Shown in pieces: positions 1-7,397 of a stretch of 64,000 nt of DNA (position 1 is its first letter; each line of letters begins with the position of its first letter). The stretch is taken from NCBI RefSeq assembly GCF_001606025.1, contig NZ_CP014945.1, positions 2,914,001-2,978,000 on the forward strand, written 5' to 3'. Under the pieces are notes generated by a model. That model saw nothing but the letters and a program-made list of their open reading frames with translations, did no database searches and was not told the DNA's origin. Origin of the DNA: Psychrobacter alimentarius. Lineage in GTDB: Bacteria > Pseudomonadota > Gammaproteobacteria > Pseudomonadales > Moraxellaceae. A program made the translations under genes and the position numbers.

Positions 1-1
1 C

Positions 2-1855
2 AACTGGCAAGATAATTTTGACGGTACGATGCAAGAGCCAACCACTCTACCCGCCCGCTTGCCCAATATTTTATTAAACGGTACCACAGGTATCGCCGTT
101 GGTATGGCGACCGATATACCGCCGCATAATTTAAATGAAGTGGTACGCGCAGCCATTCGTTTGCTCAAAAACCCTGAGCTGTCCGTCAAGCAGTTAACTC
201 AGTCAATACCAGCACCTGACTTGCCAACGCCAGCCGAAATCATTACCAGTAAAAAAGACTTGCAAGCCATGTATGAGAGTGGCCGTGGCAGCTACAAAAT
301 GCGGGCCACGTTCCATATCGATAGCAAAGAAAAAAACCTCGTCATCATTGATGCACTTCCCTATCAAGTCTCAGGCAACAAGATTCAAGAGCAAATCGCC
401 AAGCTCATGACCGACAAAAAATTGCCTTGGATTACTGACATTCATGATGAGTCAGATCATGAAAACGCTTGCCGTATCGTACTTGAGCTGCGATCAGCGC
501 GCGTCGATGTCGAGCGCGTCATGAGTCATCTATTTGCCAGCACGGATCTAGAAAGCAATTACCGCGTCAACATGAATATGATTGGGCTAAACGGGAAGCC
601 GCAAGTCAAAAACCTGAAAGAAATCTTAGAAGAATGGCTCATCTGCCGCCGCTCTGTCGTCACGCGCCGTTTGCAATTTCGCCTCGACAAAATCGATAAG
701 CGCTTGCACATCCTTGCAGGTTTACTAATTGCGTATCTTAATATTGATGAAGTCATTCGTATCATTCGTGAAGAAGACGATCCAAAAGCAACGTTGATGC
801 AAGATTATGATCTGACTGACATTCAAGCCAATGCCATCTTAGATATTCGTCTGCGTCAGTTGGCAAGATTAGAAGAGATTGAGTTGCGCCGCGAGCAAGA
901 TGAGCTGGCCGCCGAACGCGCCATCATTCAAGAGTACTTGGACAATCCAGACAGTCTGACCAATCTGATGATTGATGAGCTGACTGCCGATATGAAAGAA
1001 CATGGTAACGAGCGTGTATCACCATTGGCAGAACGCGAAGAAGCGCAAGCACTAAAAGAGTCTGACTTGGTGCCAAGCGAGCCTGTGACCGCCATCCTAT
1101 CAAAAGCAGGATGGATTCGTGCCGCCAAAGGCCATGATGTCGATGCGGCTGGTATGAGCTATCGCTCAGGCGATGCTTATCAGGCACATGTACGCGGTAA
1201 ATCTAATGAAAAAATCTACGTGCTCGATAGCACCGGACGCAGTTACAGCATTGATGCACACAACCTTGCTTCTGCGCGCGGTCAAGGTGATCCGCTCACC
1301 AGCGTGTTGAAGCCGCCCGCAGGTGCCAGCTTTGAGCAGTTATTAACAGGTGATAATGATCAACGTATCATTCTCGCCAGCTCAGCAGGTTATGGATTTA
1401 TCAATACGCTTGGTAATCTCGATAGCAATCAAAAAGCGGGTAAAAACATCATTACTTTAACAACTGATAGTCGCTTGCTACCAGTTGCGCGTATCGATGT
1501 GCTAGCAAATATGATTAATAGTAGTGACAATAGTGAAGCAACCAGCAGTCGTGCAAACGCGGCACCAGACCATCTCGCTGTTGTGACCAACGCAGGATAC
1601 TTACTGATATTTGCTCTTGATGATTTGCCTGAACAAGCACGCGGTAAAGGCAACAAATTGATTAAACTAAAAGACGGTGAAGAAGTCCTTGCGATCACTC
1701 CACTGAATCAGCAAGACAGCCTTGTCATTACCGCTGGTAAACGCCATGTGACGCTAAAGCCCAATGACTTGGCCAACTATACAGGCACGCGTGGTAATCG
1801 CGGCGGCCAGTTGCCAAGAGGCTTTCAGAATGTGACGAGTGTTGAGGTTGGATAG
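2..1855 (+). CDS. parC: DNA topoisomerase IV subunit A, 5'-truncated by window edge
   Basis: ParC cuts and reseals DNA in the ParC2ParE2 topoisomerase IV that decatenates daughter chromosomes. The reading frame is open from base 2, so the N-terminal part, including the catalytic Tyr and the quinolone-resistance region, lies outside the window. The visible part starts in the breakage-reunion domain (NWQDNFDGT, LPARLPNILLNGTTGIAVGM). A coiled-coil stretch and the C-terminal beta-pinwheel follow. ATDIPPHNL and the terminal RGGQLPRGFQ are ParC-like, and no GyrA-box (QRRGGKG) is present, which argues against GyrA. It ends with TAG and a terminator follows at 1913-1950. An internal ATG at 29 is not the real start. 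Confidence 0.93.
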   Translation, partial: NWQDNFDGTMQEPTTLPARLPNILLNGTTGIAVGMATDIPPHNLNEVVRAAIRLLKNPELSVKQLTQSIPAPDLPTPAEIITSKKDLQAMYESGRGSYKMRATFHIDSKEKNLVIIDALPYQVSGNKIQEQIAKLMTDKKLPWITDIHDESDHENACRIVLELRSARVDVERVMSHLFASTDLESNYRVNMNMIGLNGKPQVKNLKEILEEWLICRRSVVTRRLQFRLDKIDKRLHILAGLLIAYLNIDEVIRIIREEDDPKATLMQDYDLTDIQANAILDIRLRQLARLEEIELRREQDELAAERAIIQEYLDNPDSLTNLMIDELTADMKEHGNERVSPLAEREEAQALKESDLVPSEPVTAILSKAGWIRAAKGHDVDAAGMSYRSGDAYQAHVRGKSNEKIYVLDSTGRSYSIDAHNLASARGQGDPLTSVLKPPAGASFEQLLTGDNDQRIILASSAGYGFINTLGNLDSNQKAGKNIITLTTDSRLLPVARIDVLANMINSSDNSEATSSRANAAPDHLAVVTNAGYLLIFALDDLPEQARGKGNKLIKLKDGEEVLAITPLNQQDSLVITAGKRHVTLKPNDLANYTGTRGNRGGQLPRGFQNVTSVEVG

Positions 1856-1912
1856 TGAATTTCAGTGCTTAAATTTTGCAAAGCTGAGTTAAAAGTCCAG
1901 CTATGACCCATC

Positions 1913-1950
1913 AAAAAGCCGCCTATAGATACCATATAGGCGGCTTCTTT
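1913..1950 (+). terminator. intrinsic terminator of parC
   Basis: A perfect 10-bp stem (GCCGCCTATA, 1918-1927, with TATAGGCGGC, 1935-1944) encloses a 7-nt loop. It is followed by TTCTTT and preceded by five A, so it may act in both directions. Confidence 0.85.
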
Positions 1951-2006
1951 ACATCAGCTAAAGCAGCTGACAAAATAGTGAGCAAATACTACCCATTTAA
2001 AATTTA

Positions 2007-2066
2007 CTAGGCCGTGTCCCTATTCTAAAAATGGTGATAAATGTTTGAATTAGGGACACGCCCTAG
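2007..2066. mobile_element. 52-bp MITE-like insert with CTAG target duplication
   Basis: Bases 2011-2062 carry 12-bp terminal inverted repeats: GCCGTGTCCCTA on the left and TAGGGACACGCC on the right, with one mismatch. The element is flanked on both sides by CTAG (2007-2010 and 2063-2066). A 4-bp YTAR duplication is the habit of IS5-type elements, so this looks like a minimal non-autonomous derivative; that assignment is inference. It encodes nothing itself. It sits at the 3' end of the first BLUF gene and supplies that gene's present stop codon and last residues. Confidence 0.65.
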
Positions 2067-2532
2067 ATTCAGTATCTTCAAATATTGCTTCTATAAAGCT
2101 AGTGATTTGTGTGCTTTTCATGAGATAAGGGTTGAAGTCAGCACCTGCTGAGAAGCTTTTCAGGGCGTATTCTTCGTCTTCAGCGCTTGAGGTTAAATAC
2201 TTTATTAAGAAACCATCCCACTTGCGTGCTTCTATTTCTTTGACTTCAACGATATGAGGTAAAAGGTGCGAATACTCATTAATCAGTTTTGCTAAAACTT
2301 CATTAATAACAGGTCTTGACCCTTCTATACTTTGAAGCAAATAATCATCATTGATAACCAGCGCTGACGTTATATCGCTTTGTTCATTGTTCCTTCGCCA
2401 CTGTTCAAGTATGCGAGTCAGCTCTACGCCGTTATTTTTTTCACTATTTTTACCAATGTATGTCAGGCTGATGAGAATATGCTCTCCATTTCTCTTATGC
2501 TTTTCTGAAGTATGGCAAGTGTTTGTCTGCAT
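2050..2532 (-). CDS. BLUF-domain blue-light sensor, copy 1 (canonical flavin residues)
   Basis: The protein is a 160-residue stand-alone BLUF domain, a family that binds FAD and senses blue light through a Tyr-Gln hydrogen-bond switch. Tyr25 (SLTYIG), Asn49 (RRNNEQ) and Gln67 (LLQSIEG) have the same 24- and 18-residue spacing as Tyr21/Asn45/Gln63 of AppA. The usual R-x-F-x-x-W-x-M motif appears as RKWDGFLI, so Trp and Met are replaced by Phe and Ile. No output domain is present, as in short BLUF proteins such as PixD or BlsA. The ATG at 2532 is preferred over an in-frame ATG 27 bp upstream because copy 2 has a stop between the equivalent positions. The last residues (ACP) and the stop codon come from the MITE-like insert. 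The partner is unknown. Confidence 0.75.
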   Translation of the reverse strand: MQTNTCHTSEKHKRNGEHILISLTYIGKNSEKNNGVELTRILEQWRRNNEQSDITSALVINDDYLLQSIEGSRPVINEVLAKLINEYSHLLPHIVEVKEIEARKWDGFLIKYLTSSAEDEEYALKSFSAGADFNPYLMKSTQITSFIEAIFEDTESRACP

Positions 2533-2885
2533 AAGGGGTCCAGTATATAAAAAATTCATTTAATCAAGATAACGTCTAAAGCGGAATATAGCCCACAACG
2601 TTTGTCTGTCTTTTACTATGTTTTTGTATTCTAATGACCGTCTTATAGTCTGCCATTAGCGTTTTTATAAAGGAAACATGGCTATATTAAAAAATAATAT
2701 GATGACATTTATTATAGGGCAATGGTGATAGAAAGCTGGCTCAGTCAAGGCAGCAGCGTTATGCTAATTATTAAAAGATATGAGTAGTGTATTCCTACAA
2801 TGCTGGGCGACAGGACAGCGCAATTATCAAATGCTCCTTATTAAAAATAATTAATCAAAACCGATCTCTAGCTTCAATTAAGCTA
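2533..2885. other. intergenic spacer between BLUF copies, with shared upstream block
   Basis: This AT-rich spacer has no gene. The only structure seen is the block 2608-2630, which matches 3436-3458 upstream of copy 2 at 21 of 23 positions. Both blocks lie 75-100 bp before the start codons, so the promoter/operator region was duplicated with the gene. The remainder (2631-2885) shows nothing recognisable. Confidence 0.5.
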
Positions 2886-3359
2886 CTATACAATTTTATC
2901 CTCTGCAAAAATGGCATTTAGAAAATGTCTAATCTGAGTACTTTTCATCAAATAGGGATTAAAGTCAGCACCTGCTGAAAAATGTTGTAGCGCATATTCT
3001 TCATCTTCAACGCTCGAGGTCAGATGCTTAATTAAAAATTTATCCCACTTGCGTACCTCTATTTCTTCAACTTCGATCACATTGGGTGAGATTTCTAAAT
3101 ATTCACTAATTATTTTTGCCAAAGCATGATTGATAGCAGGTCTTGAACCTTGAATATTTTGAATAAAATAATTATCGTTAACGACCAAGGCTGAGGTTAT
3201 GTTACTTTTTTCAAAGTATCTGCGCCAATGCTCAAGAGCACGAGCCAACTCCACACCTGAATTTTTGTCAGTCTTTTTAGCAATATATGTCAGGCTAATG
3301 AGAATATGCTCTCCATTTCTCTTATGCTTTTCTGAAGTATGGCGAGTGTCTGTCTGCAT
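2886..3359 (-). CDS. BLUF-like protein, copy 2 (flavin-contact Asn lost)
   Basis: This 157-residue paralogue of the gene at 2050-2532 is near-identical at the N-terminus (HTSEKHKRNGEHILISLTY) and diverges after that. Tyr25 and Gln67 remain, but position 49 is Phe (RRYFEK) where the BLUF Asn should contact the flavin. The usual LEG after the Gln is NIQG. RKWDKFLI replaces the Trp/Met motif, as in copy 1. It may bind flavin weakly, respond differently, or have become a dark partner of copy 1; this is inference. The ATG has AGGA about 8 nt upstream, and the gene lies in the same orientation as copy 1. Confidence 0.7.
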   Translation of the reverse strand: MQTDTRHTSEKHKRNGEHILISLTYIAKKTDKNSGVELARALEHWRRYFEKSNITSALVVNDNYFIQNIQGSRPAINHALAKIISEYLEISPNVIEVEEIEVRKWDKFLIKHLTSSVEDEEYALQHFSAGADFNPYLMKSTQIRHFLNAIFAEDKIV

Positions 3360-3435
3360 CAGAAATCCTATTTATAAGAAATTCATTTAGATTAAGATAC
3401 TATTTAATACTAAATACACGCAATAACATTTTTTC

Positions 3436-3458
3436 GTCTTTTGCCATGTTTTTGTATT
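3436..3458 (-). promoter_or_regulatory. conserved upstream block of BLUF copy 2
   Basis: The block contains a run reading GTCTTTTGCC on the plus strand, followed by ATGTTTTTGTATT. Of its 23 positions, 21 match 2608-2630 upstream of copy 1. Conservation in otherwise diverged non-coding DNA suggests a promoter or operator. No convincing -35/-10 pair was assigned. Confidence 0.35.
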
Positions 3459-3555
3459 TTTATAACATCCCGACCATTCCACTTAAATGCTTTTTAAAAT
3501 ATGTGAATATATTATATCAATAATTAGAACGTTTATTCTATGATTACTCATACAT

Positions 3556-4128
3556 TCAATTCAAACCCAAAATAGGAATCACCAAATCCTCTTCATCTGT
3601 TAGATGCTGAGACAATAGATTGCTGACGTCAATCAAGGTCTTGTGCAATTGCTCGCCCAGTGCTTTGTCTTCGGCTTCACTGATTGCAAGCTTTCCATTT
3701 AATACTTGCAGCTCATTTAATATTGCATCCAAGTGTATATGGTCTCGATCCAGTATCTCAAAACCTGATTTTAGCTGCGGGTACATACGAATAAACGATG
3801 GAAAATACGCTTGGTCCTCGATATTATGGTGATGATGTAATTTCATAATATACTGATTGATTCGTGGTAAGAGTTGCACGCGATATTCTGACCATTCAAT
3901 ACTACCAGAATGATAGGCATCACTAATCTGCGTCAAAATATGCTGACGTTTACGTATATCAGCATGAATATTTAACCAGCCAGACGTTTTATAGACATAC
4001 TCTGCGCTGAACCATTGAGCCGGTGGCAGTTTGTCATATAAAAATAGCCAATCTGCTTGAAGGCGACTATTAGGATGCCGCGGTGATAAGGCTTCTTGAG
4101 GATTCAATTTCTGAGTAAAGGCCGTCAT
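3556..4128 (-). CDS. hemerythrin-like HHE domain protein
   Basis: A 190-residue cytoplasmic protein with a helical HHE cation-binding fold. The probable di-iron ligands are in LHHHHNIED (about residue 100), in DRDHIHLD (about 130) and in SQHLTDEEDLVIP near the C-terminus. Proteins of this type bind O2 or NO, or buffer iron, and often act in oxidative or nitrosative stress. The N-terminal 60 residues (WLFLYDKLPPAQWF) are specific to a bacterial subgroup and have no assigned role. The gene is monocistronic by spacing. Its position next to the BLUF genes is suggestive of stress function but not proof. Confidence 0.8.
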   Translation of the reverse strand: MTAFTQKLNPQEALSPRHPNSRLQADWLFLYDKLPPAQWFSAEYVYKTSGWLNIHADIRKRQHILTQISDAYHSGSIEWSEYRVQLLPRINQYIMKLHHHHNIEDQAYFPSFIRMYPQLKSGFEILDRDHIHLDAILNELQVLNGKLAISEAEDKALGEQLHKTLIDVSNLLSQHLTDEEDLVIPILGLN

Positions 4129-4501
4129 GGTATTATCCTTATAAATTGGTTTTGCTTATTCGATCTCTTTATCAGCACTCATACATGATTCATCAATACT
4201 TTTATAAACAACTTAAAGTTTGATAATCTGAAAATATTAATTAGATTTACTAAAACATCATAGGTAAATATGTAGAATATATATAGAGCCAGCGGCGATA
4301 AAATCAACCATAGCCTGTGCGATTGTTTGACTGAATACAACCAATTGTCGATGCGTTACACAATCTAGTCAAAAATTTTATCACTTACAATTGATGAAAC
4401 GGTACGATAAAACCCATACCGATAAGCAACCAAACGCCATAAATGTGGCTAATTGAATTTTTATCACCCTCGCACCTGGGTGGAAATCACGAAGGATAAT
4501 C
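4129..4501. other. divergent intergenic region
   Basis: 373 bp between the hemerythrin-like gene and the HAD gene, which diverge. It presumably holds both promoters. I see no confident promoter pair, repeat or RNA. A reading frame on the minus strand over 4381-4689 is largely the shadow of the HAD gene. Confidence 0.5.
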
Positions 4502-5326
4502 ATGTTTATTAAAGATAAGATTGCAAGAGAGATGATGAATAAGATAACCACGCCTAAAATTATATTCTTTGATATCGATGATACTTTGAGCCGTAATGGA
4601 ATTATCGCTGAACATAATAAAGCGACCCTTGAGCAGCTGGCAGAGACGGACATTAAGCTGGTGATTTCAACTGGACGCTCGAAAGCCATTTTGCCTGATG
4701 ATATTTTGGCACTGCTGGATGCCGATATTTTGGATGCGATTATTTGTATGAATGGTCAATATAGCTTTGATCACAGTGGCATGATTAGCCATTATCCATT
4801 GAATGCTGAGCAGACGGATAAGATTTCTTATCTTTGCCAACAGAGCAACCTTATTCACAAGTTTGACTCAGCGACGCATATTGTATGGTCAGATGAAAAC
4901 GAGCGTTTGCGTGACTATAATGCCAGAACGCCCAACTCTATCGTTGACCCAGAGTACTACAAGTCAAATACGGTTTATCAGTGTTCCGTATTTTTCAATG
5001 ATCAAGAAGACAAAATGCAAGAGGTCGATTTTGAGAAATATGACTTGAAGTTGGTACATTGGCATCATATCGGTGCTGATATTCTACCAATTGAGGCGTC
5101 CAAAGCGCGCGGTATCAAAGACATGTGTGCGTATTATGGTGTGGATGTGCGCGAGTGCATGGCATTTGGTGACGGTATGAATGATCTTGAGATGTTTGAT
5201 CTGGTCGGATTTGCGGTAGCAATGGGGGACGCAAAACCTGCCCTAATCGAGCGAGCAGATTTTGTCACAGGAACGATTGAAGAGTTTGGCATACAGGCGG
5301 TGCTAGGTCAGTTTTGTATAGCGTAG
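4502..5326 (+). CDS. Cof-type HAD-IIB hydrolase
   Basis: A 274-residue phosphatase of the haloacid dehalogenase superfamily, subclass IIB. Motif I is FFDIDDTL (nucleophile Asp in DxD), motif II is ISTGRS, and motif IV is GDGMNDLEMF. The alpha/beta cap lies between motifs II and III. Relatives dephosphorylate sugar phosphates, FMN or pyridoxal phosphate; the substrate here cannot be told. The ATG at 4502 has AAGGA 7 nt upstream. ATGs at 4532 and 4535 sit nearer the usual family start and also have a purine-rich site, so the first 10-11 residues are uncertain. Confidence 0.85.
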   Translation: MFIKDKIAREMMNKITTPKIIFFDIDDTLSRNGIIAEHNKATLEQLAETDIKLVISTGRSKAILPDDILALLDADILDAIICMNGQYSFDHSGMISHYPLNAEQTDKISYLCQQSNLIHKFDSATHIVWSDENERLRDYNARTPNSIVDPEYYKSNTVYQCSVFFNDQEDKMQEVDFEKYDLKLVHWHHIGADILPIEASKARGIKDMCAYYGVDVRECMAFGDGMNDLEMFDLVGFAVAMGDAKPALIERADFVTGTIEEFGIQAVLGQFCIA

Positions 5327-5349
5327 AAATTTTAGGCGCGCATTAGCAC

Positions 5350-5613
5350 TCATCCTCGCCGAGCCATCTGATCATAAGCCCAAATACCAGTTTTATAAAG
5401 TCTTGTAATAATCAAAAACAACAGCCCAACTGTGAGAACATAAACCAACGTTGTCGATACGCTCGTTAGTGTCTCAATACTAGCGGCCATACTAAGATAA
5501 GCCTCTAATGGCCAGCTTTCTACTGGCGTTCCATTACCCGCATTTAGGTAGGCGATAATACCGAACAGACCTATAAGAATAGTGATCATGCCAGCAAGTC
5601 TACGATTGTCCAT
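5350..5613 (-). CDS. small two-helix membrane protein, function unknown
   Basis: 87 residues with two predicted membrane segments, about 8-25 (MITILIGLFGIIAYLNA) and 56-72 (LVYVLTVGLLFLIITRLY). The loop between them is mildly acidic and the C-terminus is basic. GAGAGA lies 5 nt before the ATG, which supports expression. I do not recognise a family. It converges with the HAD gene, and the 3' ends are only 23 bp apart with no obvious terminator. The 236 bp upstream to the SDR relic hold nothing recognisable. Confidence 0.55.
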   Translation of the reverse strand: MDNRRLAGMITILIGLFGIIAYLNAGNGTPVESWPLEAYLSMAASIETLTSVSTTLVYVLTVGLLFLIITRLYKTGIWAYDQMARRG

Positions 5614-5849
5614 TTCATCTCTCGTTTATCAAAATCAATTAACTGTCTTCTTCGTTGTGTAAGGCTTATCGTTGATTCATTTTAAAAAGTACGGCAATGC
5701 TGGAATAAATAGTATGAGACCCTATAGTACAAAGTATAAAGCAAGTACCAAACATTCATGCCAATAGAAAACCGTTTCAAATATATCTTTTTTGTTTTGA
5801 GCTAACTATATCGAGCATTTATTGGTTTATCAAGCGTTCAAAATCAATG

Positions 5850-6047
5850 CTATGGCATCGTCGAACCACCATCGACCGCAATAGAATACCCAGTAATAGC
5901 TGCACTCAAATCAAAGGCCATAAGCAGTGCTAAATTGGCAGAATTTAGTCCATTTATATGACTATCGATTGAATTAAAGACAGGATCCAGTACAACGATA
6001 AGCATTTGGCTGAAGCTAAGTCTGAACTTATCGTAGCACGGTAGCAC
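5850..6047 (-). pseudogene. C-terminal relic of a short-chain dehydrogenase
   Basis: The last ~22 residues (FDLSAAITGYSIAVDGGSTM) match the characteristic C-terminal end of classical SDR oxidoreductases, as in ITGxxxxVDGG. Upstream in the frame there is no Rossmann GxxxGxG motif and no YxxxK motif. The preceding 40 residues do not read as SDR. Most of the gene has therefore been deleted or scrambled. The bases between it and the potD-like gene (6048-6189) hold no other gene. Confidence 0.6.
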
Positions 6048-6189
6048 GATTGCATACTGGCGTTATTGACCTTGCCCCTTTAAAAATCAAAGGACAATGA
6101 CCATAATAGTAGGGTTACTTGCTTGTATTTACTGATTTATTGTTCATAAGCTTTTATCCATTTGTACTACCTTCTTTAGGAGAGAAATT

Positions 6190-7326
6190 TTGACCCATTT
6201 ATCCTCGTCCCACCTATCCCTTAGCGCTACTGCCTCTCTCAGTCGCACGTTGCCAAAAGCCTTGTTGGCTATGACAGTGGGTTTGGCACTTGCCAGCTGT
6301 AGCAACTCTGATAATGCATCGGCTGATGGTAGTGCTGCCGCGAGCGATGTGACGCTTAACTTGTATAACTGGTCAGAATATATGCCACAAGAGGTTTTGG
6401 ATGGCTTTGAGGAAGAGACTGGTATCAACGTGAATTACACCACGTTTGACTCAAATGAAGCCATGTACGCCAAGCTCAAGTTGCTCGATGACTCCAGTCA
6501 ATATGACCTTGCTATTCCATCGACCTATTATGTCGAAAAGATGGCCAAAGAAGGTCTCTTGCAAGAGCTGGATAAATCCAAACTCAGCAATTTTAAAAAC
6601 CTAGATACCTCATTTACCAATACCAAAGTTGATCCTGAGAATAAATATTCGATTCCTTATATGTGGGGTAGTACCGGTTTGGCAATCAATGGTGATACGG
6701 TTGATGCTAGCAAGGTAAACAGCTGGAACGACCTATGGCGTCCTGAGTATAAGGGTCAGGTGATGTTGACCAATGACGTACGCGAAGTATTCGGTATGAC
6801 ATTATTGACGCTGGGTTATTCAGGTAATAGCAGCAACCCTGATGAGATCAAAGCCGCTTATGATAAGCTGACGACCTTGATGCCAAATGTTAAAACCTTT
6901 AATTCTGATGCAACGCGTATGCCCTACATTGAAGGTGAAACGGCACTTGGTATGAGCTGGAACGGCGAAGCGGTCATGGCAAATGATGAAGGTCTGACCA
7001 GTTTGGTTTATAAATATCCCACTGAAGGCGCAATCTTGTGGATGGATAATTTCGTTATTCCAAAAAATGCCAAACAGGTCGATGCGGCGCACAAGTTTAT
7101 CGATTACTTATTGCGTCCTGAAGTCGCCAAGATCGTCAGTGAAGAGATTGGCTATGCCTCACCGAATCTAGCAGCGCGTGAGCTTATGGACGAAAGTGTG
7201 CGCAACAACGCAACGATTTATCCAAGTAAAGAAGTATTGGCCAAAGCTGAATTCCAAGAAGATGTGGGTGATGAAGCCTTGCAAGTGTATCAGCAGTATT
7301 GGGACAAGCTAAAAACGGGGCGTTAA
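6190..7326 (+). CDS. polyamine-binding lipoprotein, PotD/PotF type
   Basis: A 378-residue periplasmic substrate-binding protein of the spermidine/putrescine ABC class. The lipobox LASC at about residue 37 follows a hydrophobic signal. Mature features are LNLYNWSEYMP, DLAIPSTYYV, PYMWGSTG and WMDNFVIPKNA, all characteristic of PotD/PotF. The start is TTG at 6190: AGGAGAG lies 6-7 nt upstream and no ATG is suitably placed. No permease or ATPase gene (potABC/potGHI) is adjacent, so it must work with a transporter encoded elsewhere. A strong terminator follows. Exact substrate is not determined. Confidence 0.85.
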   Translation: MTHLSSSHLSLSATASLSRTLPKALLAMTVGLALASCSNSDNASADGSAAASDVTLNLYNWSEYMPQEVLDGFEEETGINVNYTTFDSNEAMYAKLKLLDDSSQYDLAIPSTYYVEKMAKEGLLQELDKSKLSNFKNLDTSFTNTKVDPENKYSIPYMWGSTGLAINGDTVDASKVNSWNDLWRPEYKGQVMLTNDVREVFGMTLLTLGYSGNSSNPDEIKAAYDKLTTLMPNVKTFNSDATRMPYIEGETALGMSWNGEAVMANDEGLTSLVYKYPTEGAILWMDNFVIPKNAKQVDAAHKFIDYLLRPEVAKIVSEEIGYASPNLAARELMDESVRNNATIYPSKEVLAKAEFQEDVGDEALQVYQQYWDKLKTGR

Positions 7327-7360
7327 TCCCTTCTGCTGCACCCTTAATAATACCGGTAAA

Positions 7361-7397
7361 AATAAAAACGCTGACTTAAAAAGTCAGCGTTTTTTTA
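7361..7397. terminator. bidirectional intrinsic terminator
   Basis: A perfect 10-bp stem (ACGCTGACTT, 7368-7377, with AAGTCAGCGT, 7381-7390) has an AAA loop. An A-run lies on the left and a T-run on the right. It serves the convergent potD-like gene and the FUSC gene, whose stop codon lies inside the T-run. Confidence 0.9.

Noticed and set aside
1..1855. First gene as gyrA rather than parC
   Set aside because: The C-terminal domain lacks the GyrA box and the visible motifs match ParC; the diagnostic N-terminus is outside the window but the evidence favours ParC.
4381..4689. Minus-strand frame overlapping the HAD gene start
   Set aside because: Most of it is antisense to the well-supported HAD phosphatase and the translation shows no family feature.
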